Counted from the first letter of the stretch, positions 34,288 to 43,482 are shown. The stretch: DNA of 64,000 nucleotides from Lachnospiraceae bacterium AB2028 (GCA_000621425.1 KK211276.1:278884-342883); one strand, 5' to 3'. The notes: generated by a model from the letters alone, not told the origin. Numbers and translations are program-made.

Positions 34288-35094
34288 ATGAGTGTAATTA
34301 TTGATAACGTTATTTATGATGATGACAAAACAAGAGTACTCGGTTGCAGTGATTATGTTTATGATGTAAAAATACAAGACACTGTACGTGACATAGTCAC
34401 AAGGGCATTTAGCGGACATGCAGAACTTGAATCAATAGAATTGCCCAAAACACTTCGATCTATTGATCCGGAGGCATTTGCAAATTGTTATTCTTTAAAA
34501 AGTATACATATTCCTGATTTTGTAAATCATCTTGGCGAAGGTGCATTTAAGAATTGTACAGCACTTGAAGATGTGTATGTTTCAAATAGAATAGATATAT
34601 TACCTCCGGAAGCATTTTTTTACTGTAATCATTTAAAAAACATAGAACTTAATGATTATGTACTTGAAATTGGTGATTATTGTTTTCATGAGTGTACAAG
34701 GCTTGAAAGCATTAAACTTCCTGATGGATTAACATATATTGGCAAAGCAGCATTTTCTAAATGTGCAAAGCTAAAGAATGTTGATATTCCGGACACAGTT
34801 GAAGACATTGAACCATTTGCATTCAACAAAACCGCAATTGAAGAAATAAAAATACCAAAATCTGCCGTATTAGTTGGTGAATCAGCTGTCAGAGACTGTG
34901 AAAATTTAAAAAGAATATATTGGAATAGCGAAAAAAGTTTAAACGACAAGAAATTAAAAACTATTTTCCTTGATTCAAACTTAGATAATGTAGAAATATA
35001 TATTAATGGCAAATTGGTAACAAGAGAATCACTAAAAAGTACAGATGATGTAATATACAGTGATGCACAGCCTATGCCAACTAAAAAAGAATGA
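34288..35094 (+). CDS. BspA-type leucine-rich-repeat protein
   Basis: A 268-residue protein with about six LRR_5 (BspA-like) repeats between residues 30 and 215, pattern IxxxAFxxCxxLxxIxIPdxV. No signal peptide is visible, so it may stay in the cytoplasm, unlike most BspA proteins. The gene is on the plus strand against its neighbours and is plainly more AT-rich (many AAA, TTA, ATA codons), suggesting recent acquisition. No terminator seen between it and the convergent nadE. Binding partner unknown. Confidence 0.82.
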   Translation: MSVIIDNVIYDDDKTRVLGCSDYVYDVKIQDTVRDIVTRAFSGHAELESIELPKTLRSIDPEAFANCYSLKSIHIPDFVNHLGEGAFKNCTALEDVYVSNRIDILPPEAFFYCNHLKNIELNDYVLEIGDYCFHECTRLESIKLPDGLTYIGKAAFSKCAKLKNVDIPDTVEDIEPFAFNKTAIEEIKIPKSAVLVGESAVRDCENLKRIYWNSEKSLNDKKLKTIFLDSNLDNVEIYINGKLVTRESLKSTDDVIYSDAQPMPTKKE

Positions 35095-35149
35095 CTGTTA
35101 CCCCAAATGGTGCGGTCAATAATTTAGTCCAAAGTTATTTTTTGAGTAT

Positions 35150-37069
35150 CTACCCCAGCCTGTCAAGGATTTTCTGCCATGCGGCACGGCTGGCATCTGA
35201 CGGCATCCTCAGGTCACCCCTTGGCGATACTGCAACAGAACCTACCTTCGGTCCGTCCGGCAGGCAGGAACGCTTGAACTGCTGCGCAAAGAACCGCCTA
35301 TAGAATACTTTCAGCCACTTCAGTATTGTCTCTTTATCATATGTTCCCTCAAAGCTCCTGCAGGCTATACGGTAAATCTTATCCGGTGCAAAACCTGCCC
35401 TAAGCATGTAGTATAAGAAATAGTCATGAAGCTCGTAAGGTCCTACAAGATCCTCTGTTCGCTGGGAGATCTCACCGTTTTCAGGCGGAAGCAGTTCAGG
35501 GCTCACCGGCGTATCCAGCACATCCCTGAGAACAGCTGACACTTCCTCATTACCACAGCTGTCTGCATAATAAGCCACCAGGTGACGCACCAGCGTCTTA
35601 GGTACACCGGCATTCACACCGTACATGGACATATGGTCGCCGTTATATGTCGCCCAGCCGAGAGCAAGCTCGCTCATATCACCGGTACCGATAACCAGGC
35701 CGTTTTCCTTATTGGCCATATCCATAAGCACCTGTGTACGCTCCCTGGCCTGTCCATTCTCATAGGTCACACTATGGTCATTTTCATCATGGCCTATGTC
35801 ACTGAAATGCTGTCTTACGGATGCCGCGATATCAACAGTAATAAGTTCGCAGCCAAGTGCCTCAGAAAGCCTTACTGCATTGCCCTTTGTCCTGCTCGTG
35901 GTTCCGAAACAGGGCATGGTGACAGCCTTTATTCCCTTGCGGTCAAGACCTGCCATGTCAAAGGCTCTTACGGTTACCAACAATGCAAGGGTGGAATCCA
36001 ATCCCCCTGATACACCGATCACTGCTGTCTTTAATCCTGTATGCTCATATCTCTTTTTCAGGCCATAGCTCTGAATGGAAAGTATCTCCTCACACCTGTC
36101 TGCACGGGCAGCCGCATCAGAAGGAACAAAGGGTGCCGGATCAAATACACGCTCAAGCGCTGTGTCACATTTTTCCAAGTCAAAGCCTGCCCTTGTGAAA
36201 CCATCCTCAGCCTTAAGGGGAACATCAAAAGTAGTCATTCTCCTGCGTTCGCTCATCAGCCTCTTAATATCTATGTCAGCTCTTGCGACGCCCGCCTCAA
36301 AACGTTTCGTCTCTGAAAGTATCCTTCCGTTCTCGGCTATGATATTGTGTCCGGAGAAAACCAGGTCCTGGGTGGACTCGCCCTCTGCCGCGCTGCAGTA
36401 TACATACGCGCACAGCAACCTTGAGCTGGTCATTCCCACAAGCCCTCTTCTGTATTCAGCCTTTCCGACAGTCTCATTGGACGCAGAAAGATTCACTATG
36501 ATATTTGCTCCTGCCTTTGCAAGTGCTGTTGAAGGAGGATCGGGAACCCAAAGGTCCTCGCATATCTCACAGCCGACAGCAAGCCCGTCTATCACATCCG
36601 ACTGAAATATCAGATTACCGCCGAAGGGAACCGTCTGTCCTGCAAAATCAACAAAAATCACTTCCTCCTGTCCTTCGGTAAAGTGTCTCTGCTCATAAAA
36701 CTCGGCATAGTTAGGCAAATATCTCTTGGGAACAAATCCTTTTATTCCGGCATGTGAAAAAACTGCCGCCACGTTATAAAGCTTTCCACAAAGTTCCATG
36801 GGAAGTCCTATGAAAACAAGGGCATCTACATCCGCTGTTTCCACAATAACGCGGCAAAGCTGCTCTTTTGCCTCAGCTATAAGAGTATCCTGCAGGAATA
36901 GATCCTGACAGGTGTAGCCGGTCAGCACCAGCTCCGGCAGCACAATTATCTTCGCACCCTTTGCTGCCTCCGCCTTTATTGCCTCAATACATACGCCGGC
37001 ATTGTATTCCGGATCCGCAACCTTTATCTTCGGCGTAACTGCCGATACTTTTATAAATCCGTGTTTCAT
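35150..37069 (-). CDS. nadE: Glutamine-dependent NAD+ synthetase
   Basis: A 639-residue two-domain enzyme for the last step of NAD synthesis. The N-terminal nitrilase-type glutaminase has the Glu-Lys-Cys triad: VLPELVLTGY (about 46), FVPKRYLPNY (about 116), and GCEICEDLW (about 174). The C-terminal synthetase begins with the PP-loop GVSGGLDSTLAL near 355 and has the adenylate site later. The frame is open to 37135, but the ATG at 37069 behind AAAGGAG is the start. 47 bases after the methyltransferase gene. Confidence 0.95.
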   Translation of the reverse strand: MKHGFIKVSAVTPKIKVADPEYNAGVCIEAIKAEAAKGAKIIVLPELVLTGYTCQDLFLQDTLIAEAKEQLCRVIVETADVDALVFIGLPMELCGKLYNVAAVFSHAGIKGFVPKRYLPNYAEFYEQRHFTEGQEEVIFVDFAGQTVPFGGNLIFQSDVIDGLAVGCEICEDLWVPDPPSTALAKAGANIIVNLSASNETVGKAEYRRGLVGMTSSRLLCAYVYCSAAEGESTQDLVFSGHNIIAENGRILSETKRFEAGVARADIDIKRLMSERRRMTTFDVPLKAEDGFTRAGFDLEKCDTALERVFDPAPFVPSDAAARADRCEEILSIQSYGLKKRYEHTGLKTAVIGVSGGLDSTLALLVTVRAFDMAGLDRKGIKAVTMPCFGTTSRTKGNAVRLSEALGCELITVDIAASVRQHFSDIGHDENDHSVTYENGQARERTQVLMDMANKENGLVIGTGDMSELALGWATYNGDHMSMYGVNAGVPKTLVRHLVAYYADSCGNEEVSAVLRDVLDTPVSPELLPPENGEISQRTEDLVGPYELHDYFLYYMLRAGFAPDKIYRIACRSFEGTYDKETILKWLKVFYRRFFAQQFKRSCLPDGPKVGSVAVSPRGDLRMPSDASRAAWQKILDRLG

Positions 37070-37116
37070 GAAACTCCTTTCTGCCACGTTTACGCAGCAC
37101 CGTGAAGTAAGCACAT

Positions 37117-37914
37117 TTAGATTTTTTTCATACACTCTCTTGCAATAAAGAAGACACGCTCGCTGTCTTCGCTCACACGCACCTTTTCAGAAATATTCTC
37201 AGTCTTCTCACCGTCAAATGCTTCGATGAATTCTATCCCCGCCTCTTTAAGCAGCTCCGTTATCCGTTCCGGTTCGTAGCCACGCTGGAAATGTGTTTCT
37301 TCATGCTTTCTGTAGACTGCCCCTGCATCGCCCCGGTCGCTTTCCCTATCCCTTATGAAAAGGGTCAGGTCATATTCATTTACGCCGCTGTCACCGTCAT
37401 AATAATTTTCCCAGATGAAACTGCAGTCTTCCCGGTTTTCTGCAATGGTCATATCCCCTATGACATCACGGTACTTATGCACTGTATTAATGTCAAACAA
37501 AAACAGTCCACCGGGATCCAGATAATTATTTACCAGCTCAAACACATGCTTAAGCTCATCTTCATCTAAAATATAATTAAGGCTGTCGCATACGCACACG
37601 ATAGCCCTAACAGTCCCGTAGAGCTCAAAGCTCCTCATATCCTGACACAGATACAGTATATCATTTCCGGAGGATTCCTTCTTAAGCTTTGCCTTTTCCA
37701 ACATCTCCGGCGATAGGTCTACCCCGGTCATATCATAGCCTGCAGCTGCAAGCATCTCAGTCATAGTGCCGCTCCCACAGCCTAAGTCCAACACAAGCCC
37801 GTCATTTATGCCATTCTCTTTAAGAACCGCAACAATTCTGTCGCACCACTCAGCATACGGAACATCTTCCATCAGCTCATCATATACTTCTGCAAAGCCT
37901 GTATACTCGTCCAT
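37117..37914 (-). CDS. Class I SAM-dependent methyltransferase
   Basis: A 265-residue methyltransferase with motif I VLDLGCGSGTMTEMLA (about 40), GVDLSPEMLEKA (about 60), and ILYLCQDMRSFEL then VCVCDSLNYI. It resembles the YqeM/methyltransferase type 11-25 group with a beta-barrel-like insert (about 150-215). Substrate unknown. Upstream of nadE, probably on the same transcript. Confidence 0.85.
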   Translation of the reverse strand: MDEYTGFAEVYDELMEDVPYAEWCDRIVAVLKENGINDGLVLDLGCGSGTMTEMLAAAGYDMTGVDLSPEMLEKAKLKKESSGNDILYLCQDMRSFELYGTVRAIVCVCDSLNYILDEDELKHVFELVNNYLDPGGLFLFDINTVHKYRDVIGDMTIAENREDCSFIWENYYDGDSGVNEYDLTLFIRDRESDRGDAGAVYRKHEETHFQRGYEPERITELLKEAGIEFIEAFDGEKTENISEKVRVSEDSERVFFIARECMKKI

Positions 37915-37975
37915 TAAAATCCTCAGTCAATTCATTCTATCAACTACATATCGGCTGTGCTTATATACTCAGCTC

Positions 37976-38878
37976 TTACTTGTCCTCTGCCGCAGCCTCT
38001 GCCTTCTCTTCCTTCTTCACATCTCCGCCCAGGAAAAATGCGATCACACATCCTATTGCAAAAGTTACAACGGATGTGATTATCGTAACTGCATTTAAGT
38101 TTGCAAAAATCTCTTTGTTCATTATTACGATAGCAATGGGCGATGCGGTTATAAGTCCTATTATGCACCAGTAAACTACTGCCGCAAATTTATTGAACAG
38201 GAATTCTATCAGCTTTGCGATAGCGAATATTCCGATCACTACACCAATTCCAAAGGGAAGGAGTATTCCCACACCTGCAAGTATTCCCTGCATATCAAAA
38301 TTCTTAAGTGCACTTACAAAATCATTTATGGCAGATATTACAGGTTGGTATAAGCCAAGCAACATAAGCATCATTGATCCGCTGACACCGGGTATTACCA
38401 TGGTAGCAGCCGCAATCACGCCTGCACCTATGAGCTTAAGTTCAGTCAAAAGGCTGAAACTTAAATCTGCGTCTTCGCCGGTGACACCATCAAGCAATGC
38501 AAGTCCAACAACCAGAGCGAAGAATACTATAAAACCAATTACATGAGCCACACCGATCTTTTTCCCTTTGACTTCTTTTATTATCATGGGAAGACCACCA
38601 AGTATAAGGCCTATGAAAAACAGGTTGGTCTGCACCGGAATCTTATCAAACATTACCTCGATAAGCTTGGCCAGGCCCACGATTCCCAAGCCCATTCCTA
38701 TTCCGATAGGCAGAAGTGTGATGATACTCTTTTTTATCTCCTTGAAAATATGCGTCAGCGCAAATATCATCTTGTCGTAGATACCCATGGAAACTGCCAT
38801 GGTACCGCCGCTGACACCCGGTATCACGTTTGCAATACCTATAACCATTCCTCTTAAAATATCCAGGATAAAGTTCAT
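37976..38878 (-). CDS. DUF368 membrane protein
   Basis: A 300-residue polytopic membrane protein of the DUF368 family: two inverted halves each with the conserved MVIPGVSGG/NVIPGVSGG-type loop (residues about 17-26 and 163-169) and about eight to ten helices. DUF368 proteins are now associated with polyprenyl-phosphate (lipid carrier) flipping. The C-terminus is short, acidic and Lys/Ala-rich. Stands between hisC and the methyltransferase, with gaps of 44 and 61 bases. Confidence 0.88.
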   Translation of the reverse strand: MNFILDILRGMVIGIANVIPGVSGGTMAVSMGIYDKMIFALTHIFKEIKKSIITLLPIGIGMGLGIVGLAKLIEVMFDKIPVQTNLFFIGLILGGLPMIIKEVKGKKIGVAHVIGFIVFFALVVGLALLDGVTGEDADLSFSLLTELKLIGAGVIAAATMVIPGVSGSMMLMLLGLYQPVISAINDFVSALKNFDMQGILAGVGILLPFGIGVVIGIFAIAKLIEFLFNKFAAVVYWCIIGLITASPIAIVIMNKEIFANLNAVTIITSVVTFAIGCVIAFFLGGDVKKEEKAEAAAEDK

Positions 38879-38922
38879 TTCACACCGCTTTCCGATCTAA
38901 TGATCATATATTGTATTTTTAT

Positions 38923-39987
38923 TTACTTACTTACAAAATCCTTCAATGCACCGATCAGCGCATCAGCCTCTTCATCCGTTCCCACAGTGATACGAAGATA
39001 ATTATCTATACGTTCCTGCTTAAAATACCTGACATAAATATTCTTCCCACGAAGATATTTGAATATATCCTCTGCAGGAACCGTAGCGTGGCTTGCAAAT
39101 ATAAAATTACTCTTTGAATCAGGAAATGAAAACCCCAGCGCTGACAGTTCCTTTTTCATCCTCTCACGGGTATTTACTATCTTTGCAAGTGTCTGCCTGA
39201 AATACTTATCATCCTTTACAGCCTCCGTGCCCAACTCAAGTGAAGGACGGTTCATCGTGTATGAATTTACAGAGTATTTCACATCATTCAGGAACTTTAT
39301 CAGTTTCGCATTACCTATGGCAAAACCTATGCGAAGACCTGCCATTGCACGGGATTTTGAAAATGTCCTGATGACAAGAAGGTTGTCATATTTTGATACA
39401 AGAGACAACGCACTTGTTCCTTCTTCAGCAAAGTCAATGTAAGCTTCATCTATCATCACGATGCTGTCAGGATTTGACTTTACGATATCCTCTATCAGTG
39501 AAAGATCTTCAAGCACGCCCGTAGGCGCATTGGGATTAGGGATTATTATGCCCCCGTTTTCCTGCTTGTAATCATCGGCATTTATCCTGAAGTCTGCATC
39601 AATAGCCACTTTCTTATACGGTATCTTGTACACATCTGACCATACCGGATAGAAAGAATACGTTATATCCGGAAAAAGTATGGGCTTATCGGAATTAAAG
39701 AAGGTGAGGAATGCCATCGAAATGACATCATCCGATCCAACTCCTACAAATACCTGATCCGAACCTACACCATAGTACTCAGCCAACACATCCACTAAAG
39801 CTGCCGCATCCGGTGCCGGATAAAGCCTTAAGTCCTCGTAGCTTTCCGCCTCCAAAAGTTTTTTTACTCCCGGTGCCGGCGGATATGGGCATTCGTTTGT
39901 ATTTAGTTTTATTATCTTTTCCTGTGATTTCGGCTGTTCGCCCGGCGTGTAAGGAACAACCTTTCTTACATTATTCTCCCAACTCAT
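38923..39987 (-). CDS. hisC: Histidinol-phosphate aminotransferase
   Basis: A 354-residue PLP enzyme that transfers an amino group in histidine biosynthesis. Marks: LNTNECPYPP near residue 27, IIPNPNAPTG near 146, VMIDEAYIDFAEE near 175 and the PLP-lysine in RTFSKSRAMAGLRIGFAIG near 206. The C-terminal RYFKQERIDNYLRITVGTDEE is a HisC signature. No other his gene is adjacent, so it is a single locus, with its own promoter inside two palindromes. Confidence 0.92.
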   Translation of the reverse strand: MSWENNVRKVVPYTPGEQPKSQEKIIKLNTNECPYPPAPGVKKLLEAESYEDLRLYPAPDAAALVDVLAEYYGVGSDQVFVGVGSDDVISMAFLTFFNSDKPILFPDITYSFYPVWSDVYKIPYKKVAIDADFRINADDYKQENGGIIIPNPNAPTGVLEDLSLIEDIVKSNPDSIVMIDEAYIDFAEEGTSALSLVSKYDNLLVIRTFSKSRAMAGLRIGFAIGNAKLIKFLNDVKYSVNSYTMNRPSLELGTEAVKDDKYFRQTLAKIVNTRERMKKELSALGFSFPDSKSNFIFASHATVPAEDIFKYLRGKNIYVRYFKQERIDNYLRITVGTDEEADALIGALKDFVSK

Positions 39988-40027
39988 AATTAAACCTCTT
40001 TATCTAAACTTCTTCTGATTCATCACC

Positions 40028-40033
40028 ATTATA
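40028..40033 (-). promoter_or_regulatory. -10 of hisC, inside an operator-like palindrome
   Basis: On the minus strand TATAAT (40028-40033) lies 40 bases before the hisC ATG; the -35 region is weak, which goes with regulated promoters. It overlaps the left arm of the palindrome 40029-40045. Confidence 0.55.
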
Positions 40034-40045
40034 CTAAGTGTATAA
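40029..40045. promoter_or_regulatory. Operator-like palindrome 1 upstream of hisC
   Basis: TTATAC-TAAGT-GTATAA: perfect six-base arms with a 5-base spacer, sitting over the -10 of hisC. Same architecture as the second site 39 bases away (centre to centre). A TrpR/YerC-type (HisR-like) repressor is a guess from the gene it controls. Confidence 0.55.
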
Positions 40046-40061
40046 CATCACTATTATCTTC

Positions 40062-40090
40062 ATAATGTTATACCATCTGTATAACATTAT
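40062..40090. promoter_or_regulatory. Operator-like palindrome 2 upstream of hisC
   Basis: ATAATGTTATAC-CATCT-GTATAACATTAT: a perfect 12-base inverted repeat with 5-base spacer containing the core TTATAC-N5-GTATAA found in site 1. It touches the last base of the metallophosphoesterase gene, so it could also act as an AT-rich hairpin at that gene's end, but the repeat of the core in site 1 favours protein binding. Confidence 0.55.
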
Positions 40091-40749
40091 TACTGTTTTG
40101 CTGCTCTGTCGCGTTCTTCCCGTGCCCTTATCTTCTCGAATTCATTTTCATACTCCGTCTCATATTCAAAAAGATAGCTTTCATAGGGATTGATTATCAG
40201 CGTGTCCTTATAGGTCTTCAGCCTTTTGTACTCCCTTCCGTAAGTCGCATGCACATGTCCATGAAGGAAATACCTTGGTGAATTCTTATCCAGCAGCTTG
40301 TTAAAAGCCTTAAATCCCGTATGCGGAAGGTCAGTCCCGTCACCTATCTGATAGGCAGGCGAATGGGTGACCAGTATGTCAAAACCCTCATTCTTCTTTA
40401 TCTTGGACCACAGCCTGGAGACCCGCACATTCATTTCATTCTGATTAAACTGATAGGGTCCCTGCTTATACCTCATGGATCCGCCGATTCCCAGTATGCG
40501 AACGCCCTGATAAACATATATGCTATTCTCTATGCAGATGCAGCCCTCAGGTGGCGTTGTTTCATATACAGCATCATGATTCCCCATCACATACAGTATG
40601 GGCACATGGGCAAAGGTCGCAAGGAATGTAAGGTATGCAGGTTTCAGATCGCCGCAGGAAATGATGAGGTCGATGCCATCAAGCTTTCCCGGCCTGTAAA
40701 AATCCCAGTAATTCTTTGATTCCTTGTCCGCCAGTGCCAGTATCTTCAC
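40090..40749 (-). CDS. Metallophosphoesterase
   Basis: A 219-residue calcineurin-like phosphoesterase. Metal-binding signatures: ISCGDLKPAYL (about 30), VMGNHDAVYE (about 55), LVTHSPAY (about 125) and LHGHVHATYG (about 160). The first Asp motif is atypical (LALADKESKNYW instead of DxH), so the usual first metal ligand pair may be changed. Substrate unknown. Its start overlaps the stop of the ParB-BMP gene by ATGA, so they are coupled. Confidence 0.85.
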   Translation of the reverse strand: MKILALADKESKNYWDFYRPGKLDGIDLIISCGDLKPAYLTFLATFAHVPILYVMGNHDAVYETTPPEGCICIENSIYVYQGVRILGIGGSMRYKQGPYQFNQNEMNVRVSRLWSKIKKNEGFDILVTHSPAYQIGDGTDLPHTGFKAFNKLLDKNSPRYFLHGHVHATYGREYKRLKTYKDTLIINPYESYLFEYETEYENEFEKIRAREERDRAAKQ

Positions 40750-42683
40750 GCCTGTCCCTCAGTTTCTTTCTTTATGCCCTGCACTTTGACAAGCTCCACT
40801 GCCTCATCCTTAAGCTCTGAAATATCCGGTATGTAACCGACTATATTGTCATTTAGCCAGTCAACGGAAACCGACTCTTTAGCACTAAGCGACTGGCCGT
40901 CTTCACAGCGCATCACGCCGTTCTGGTCAAAGATCGGTCCGGTAAAAGGATTAAGATCCATATCCCTTATATCTGCCCTGAAAGTCCTGAGCATTCTGAC
41001 TACTCCCGCGGGGAGATTCCTGGAATAGATAACATCTATCGCTCCGGAAGACATTCCCCAGAAATAATTCAGCGCCTGGTTTTCATATACATTTTCATCA
41101 TTCTTATATCCTCCTGAAAGGATAGAATGAATGATCTCCTCATACAGCTTACCCCAATGCCTTACGGGAACCGCTAAGTTCGTATGGGATCCGTCTTCAT
41201 TCGGGATATACAGGCCAAACTCCTGTCCCTGGCTGACCTTTGCATTCAGATCCCTTCCGGATATGAGAGTGACATCGTTTTTCCTAAATTCTTCATTTAC
41301 ATCCCTATCCTTTACCATGGACCACTCAAGGAAAACCTTAGCCCTGGGATTTACTGTCTGGACGCCAAGCGCAAATGCATTTATCTCCGCAGTAGTACCA
41401 TGTATGGGATAATCCGAAATATATCCTATGGAACCATGTTCCAGCATAACTCCTGCAATGGTACCGGTAATAAACTTGGCCTCGTACATTCTCAGGTAAT
41501 ATGACCTTATGGTCTGATGTGACAGGCTCATGGAACAGTTAAGTATCTTAACCTCCGGATGTCGTATGGCTGCCCTGAGTGCCGGAGATGCAAGCTTAGG
41601 TGATGTGGCAAATATGACTTTGTTGCCAGCTTCAACAGCTGCATCAAACACGTCATCAGCATCATCCCCATCCACTCTCTCTATACAAGATGTGGCTATC
41701 TTGTCCCCGAAAGCATCCATCACATACTTCCTGCCCAGCTCATGGGAATATGTCCAGGAAGATTCATTCGCACTCTTATCATGGATGAATGCAATCTTAA
41801 GCTGCTGGGTGTTTCCAGGGAAGAGTTTCATAAGATTAAGTTTCTTGGGCTCACGGGTAGGGTTAAGTACCAGTGTCAGCTCATCACCCTTGTCGTAAAG
41901 GGCAAACTCTCTCCAGAACCGCAGTACATCTGTCTTTATCTCTGACTGTGACGCATCCTTAACTTCATCATAGTTAAATATCCCGAGAAAAAGACAGAGC
42001 GCATCACCCACCGTTATGTGGAATTTGCCTTCTGCCCTTGCCTTAAATTCCTTTGCAAAGAATGTGTAAAAAGCCCTGAACTCCAGCTCTTCGTCCTTGG
42101 TCCACTTTCTGGTATTCCCTTCCTCGTCGGTCACCGGATAGGTCTCGGAAATCAATTTCTTAAAATTTCCTTCCCTGCTCATATAAAGGTAATTTACGCC
42201 GGTAATATCATAGAAATCCACAAATTCATAATAAAGCCTGCACTCCGGGTCGTCCGTGCGCTTAGGCATCATTCGTGTTACATTTCCTTCGATGGTGACA
42301 GCCCCCATGTACTTTGAGACAGATACACGCTTGTTGCCTTCCATTACATAGAATTTATTATTAAACTCATAGGCAATGACAGGATCACGCATTCCTTCCG
42401 CTTCCATGGCATCATAGAGCTGGCTCCACTTGAATGCGAACTCAGAGTTCTCATCAAGTATGGGCATAAAATTCCTGGCAAAAGAAGTCGTCCGTCCGGC
42501 TGCATATGTACCCACCACCTGATCCAGTGGAATCTGAACCAGCCCCAAAGGCACCTGCGCATCTATATCCACATGCGAAACAAGCTCATCCAAAACGGGC
42601 AGATAGGGATACTCACCGCGAACTATACAGGACCGGTACTCCTTTTCACCCATTTTCATTGCTTTCATATAATCAGCGATCAT
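40746..42683 (-). CDS. ParB-like domain fused to BMP-type ligand-binding domain, no signal peptide
   Basis: A 645-residue protein. The first 170 residues carry a ParB-like core (LVQIPLDQVVGTYAAGRTTSF ... FYVMEGNKRVSVSKYMGA). A middle helical region follows, and from about 290 a BMP/PnrA-like periplasmic-binding fold (LKIAFIHDKSANESSWTYSHELGRKY... KVIFATSPKLASPALRAA...GTTAEINAFALGVQTVNPRAKVFLEW). There is no signal peptide or lipobox, so it is cytoplasmic, unlike transport BMP proteins that bind nucleosides. It is coupled to a metallophosphoesterase. A nucleoside-sensing role is inference. Confidence 0.82.
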   Translation of the reverse strand: MIADYMKAMKMGEKEYRSCIVRGEYPYLPVLDELVSHVDIDAQVPLGLVQIPLDQVVGTYAAGRTTSFARNFMPILDENSEFAFKWSQLYDAMEAEGMRDPVIAYEFNNKFYVMEGNKRVSVSKYMGAVTIEGNVTRMMPKRTDDPECRLYYEFVDFYDITGVNYLYMSREGNFKKLISETYPVTDEEGNTRKWTKDEELEFRAFYTFFAKEFKARAEGKFHITVGDALCLFLGIFNYDEVKDASQSEIKTDVLRFWREFALYDKGDELTLVLNPTREPKKLNLMKLFPGNTQQLKIAFIHDKSANESSWTYSHELGRKYVMDAFGDKIATSCIERVDGDDADDVFDAAVEAGNKVIFATSPKLASPALRAAIRHPEVKILNCSMSLSHQTIRSYYLRMYEAKFITGTIAGVMLEHGSIGYISDYPIHGTTAEINAFALGVQTVNPRAKVFLEWSMVKDRDVNEEFRKNDVTLISGRDLNAKVSQGQEFGLYIPNEDGSHTNLAVPVRHWGKLYEEIIHSILSGGYKNDENVYENQALNYFWGMSSGAIDVIYSRNLPAGVVRMLRTFRADIRDMDLNPFTGPIFDQNGVMRCEDGQSLSAKESVSVDWLNDNIVGYIPDISELKDEAVELVKVQGIKKETEGQA

Positions 42684-42720
42684 TTTTTCCAGTTTACTCC
42701 TTACTTAACATAACAAATTA

Positions 42721-43446
42721 TTATAGCACATACGCAGAAACAAAGACAAACGCGTTGGCCGACAGATGAAAGAGCACGCAAAGGGCAAATGTCTTTGACT
42801 GCCTGTAGATCAGCGCCATTATCATACCCATTATGAATGCATAAATCGCCACCACCACATTTCCATGAACCAGTGCAAAGAAAATAGAAGTAATAAGTAC
42901 AGCCTGACTTTCGCCTATGGTCTTTTTTATACGTCCGTACGTCAGCCAGCGGAAAGTCATTTCCTCAAGCAATGGAGATAAAATCACATATAATATAAGT
43001 CCCGGCAAAAAAGGCTTGCCGGCATCGAAGGACATCCCCTGGGTCAGACTGTCATCAGCTTTGACCAATTCCAATATGCATGCCACCAGGGAATTAAGAG
43101 CTATGGCGGATCCGCCACCGGCAACAAATGTACATACGTATGCCAATATGTTCTTGGGATTAACGGGATTGATTTTCTGCTCGACAGTATCACTTTTTCT
43201 GAATAAAAGCCACAGCAGAACTATGGTTATCACATAGGCAATGACGCTGCACCACATTTCCACTGAGGACGCATTGCGCCTGAACACGCCTGCAAGCTCT
43301 CCGTTGCTGCGTGCCACATGCAGTACAATAAGCCTTGCCCCACGTATCAGTAGGTTAAGTGTCACATAATACGCCGCAAAGGGCAGTATCATATATACTG
43401 ACCGGCCAAAAGATGATTCAGTTAACTTAAATTTATTTTTATCCAT
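42721..43446 (-). CDS. CPBP-family intramembrane metalloprotease
   Basis: A 241-residue membrane protein with about six or seven helices and the Abi/CPBP catalytic motifs: EEMTFRW near residue 161 (EExxxR), FFALVHGN near 191, and LFHLSANAF near 226. Bacterial members are linked to bacteriocin self-protection or unknown proteolysis. No bacteriocin gene is seen. It follows the HD-GYP terminator. Confidence 0.88.
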   Translation of the reverse strand: MDKNKFKLTESSFGRSVYMILPFAAYYVTLNLLIRGARLIVLHVARSNGELAGVFRRNASSVEMWCSVIAYVITIVLLWLLFRKSDTVEQKINPVNPKNILAYVCTFVAGGGSAIALNSLVACILELVKADDSLTQGMSFDAGKPFLPGLILYVILSPLLEEMTFRWLTYGRIKKTIGESQAVLITSIFFALVHGNVVVAIYAFIMGMIMALIYRQSKTFALCVLFHLSANAFVFVSAYVL

Positions 43447-43452
43447 AATCTC

Positions 43453-43482
43453 AAAAAAAGCACCGCTGACGCAGTGCTTTTA
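43453..43482 (-). terminator. Intrinsic terminator after the GAF-HD-GYP gene
   Basis: On the minus strand AAAAGCACTGC-GTCA-GCGGTGCTTTTTTT: ten pairs with one wobble, 3' arm followed by T's. It separates the HD-GYP gene from the CPBP gene. Confidence 0.82.
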
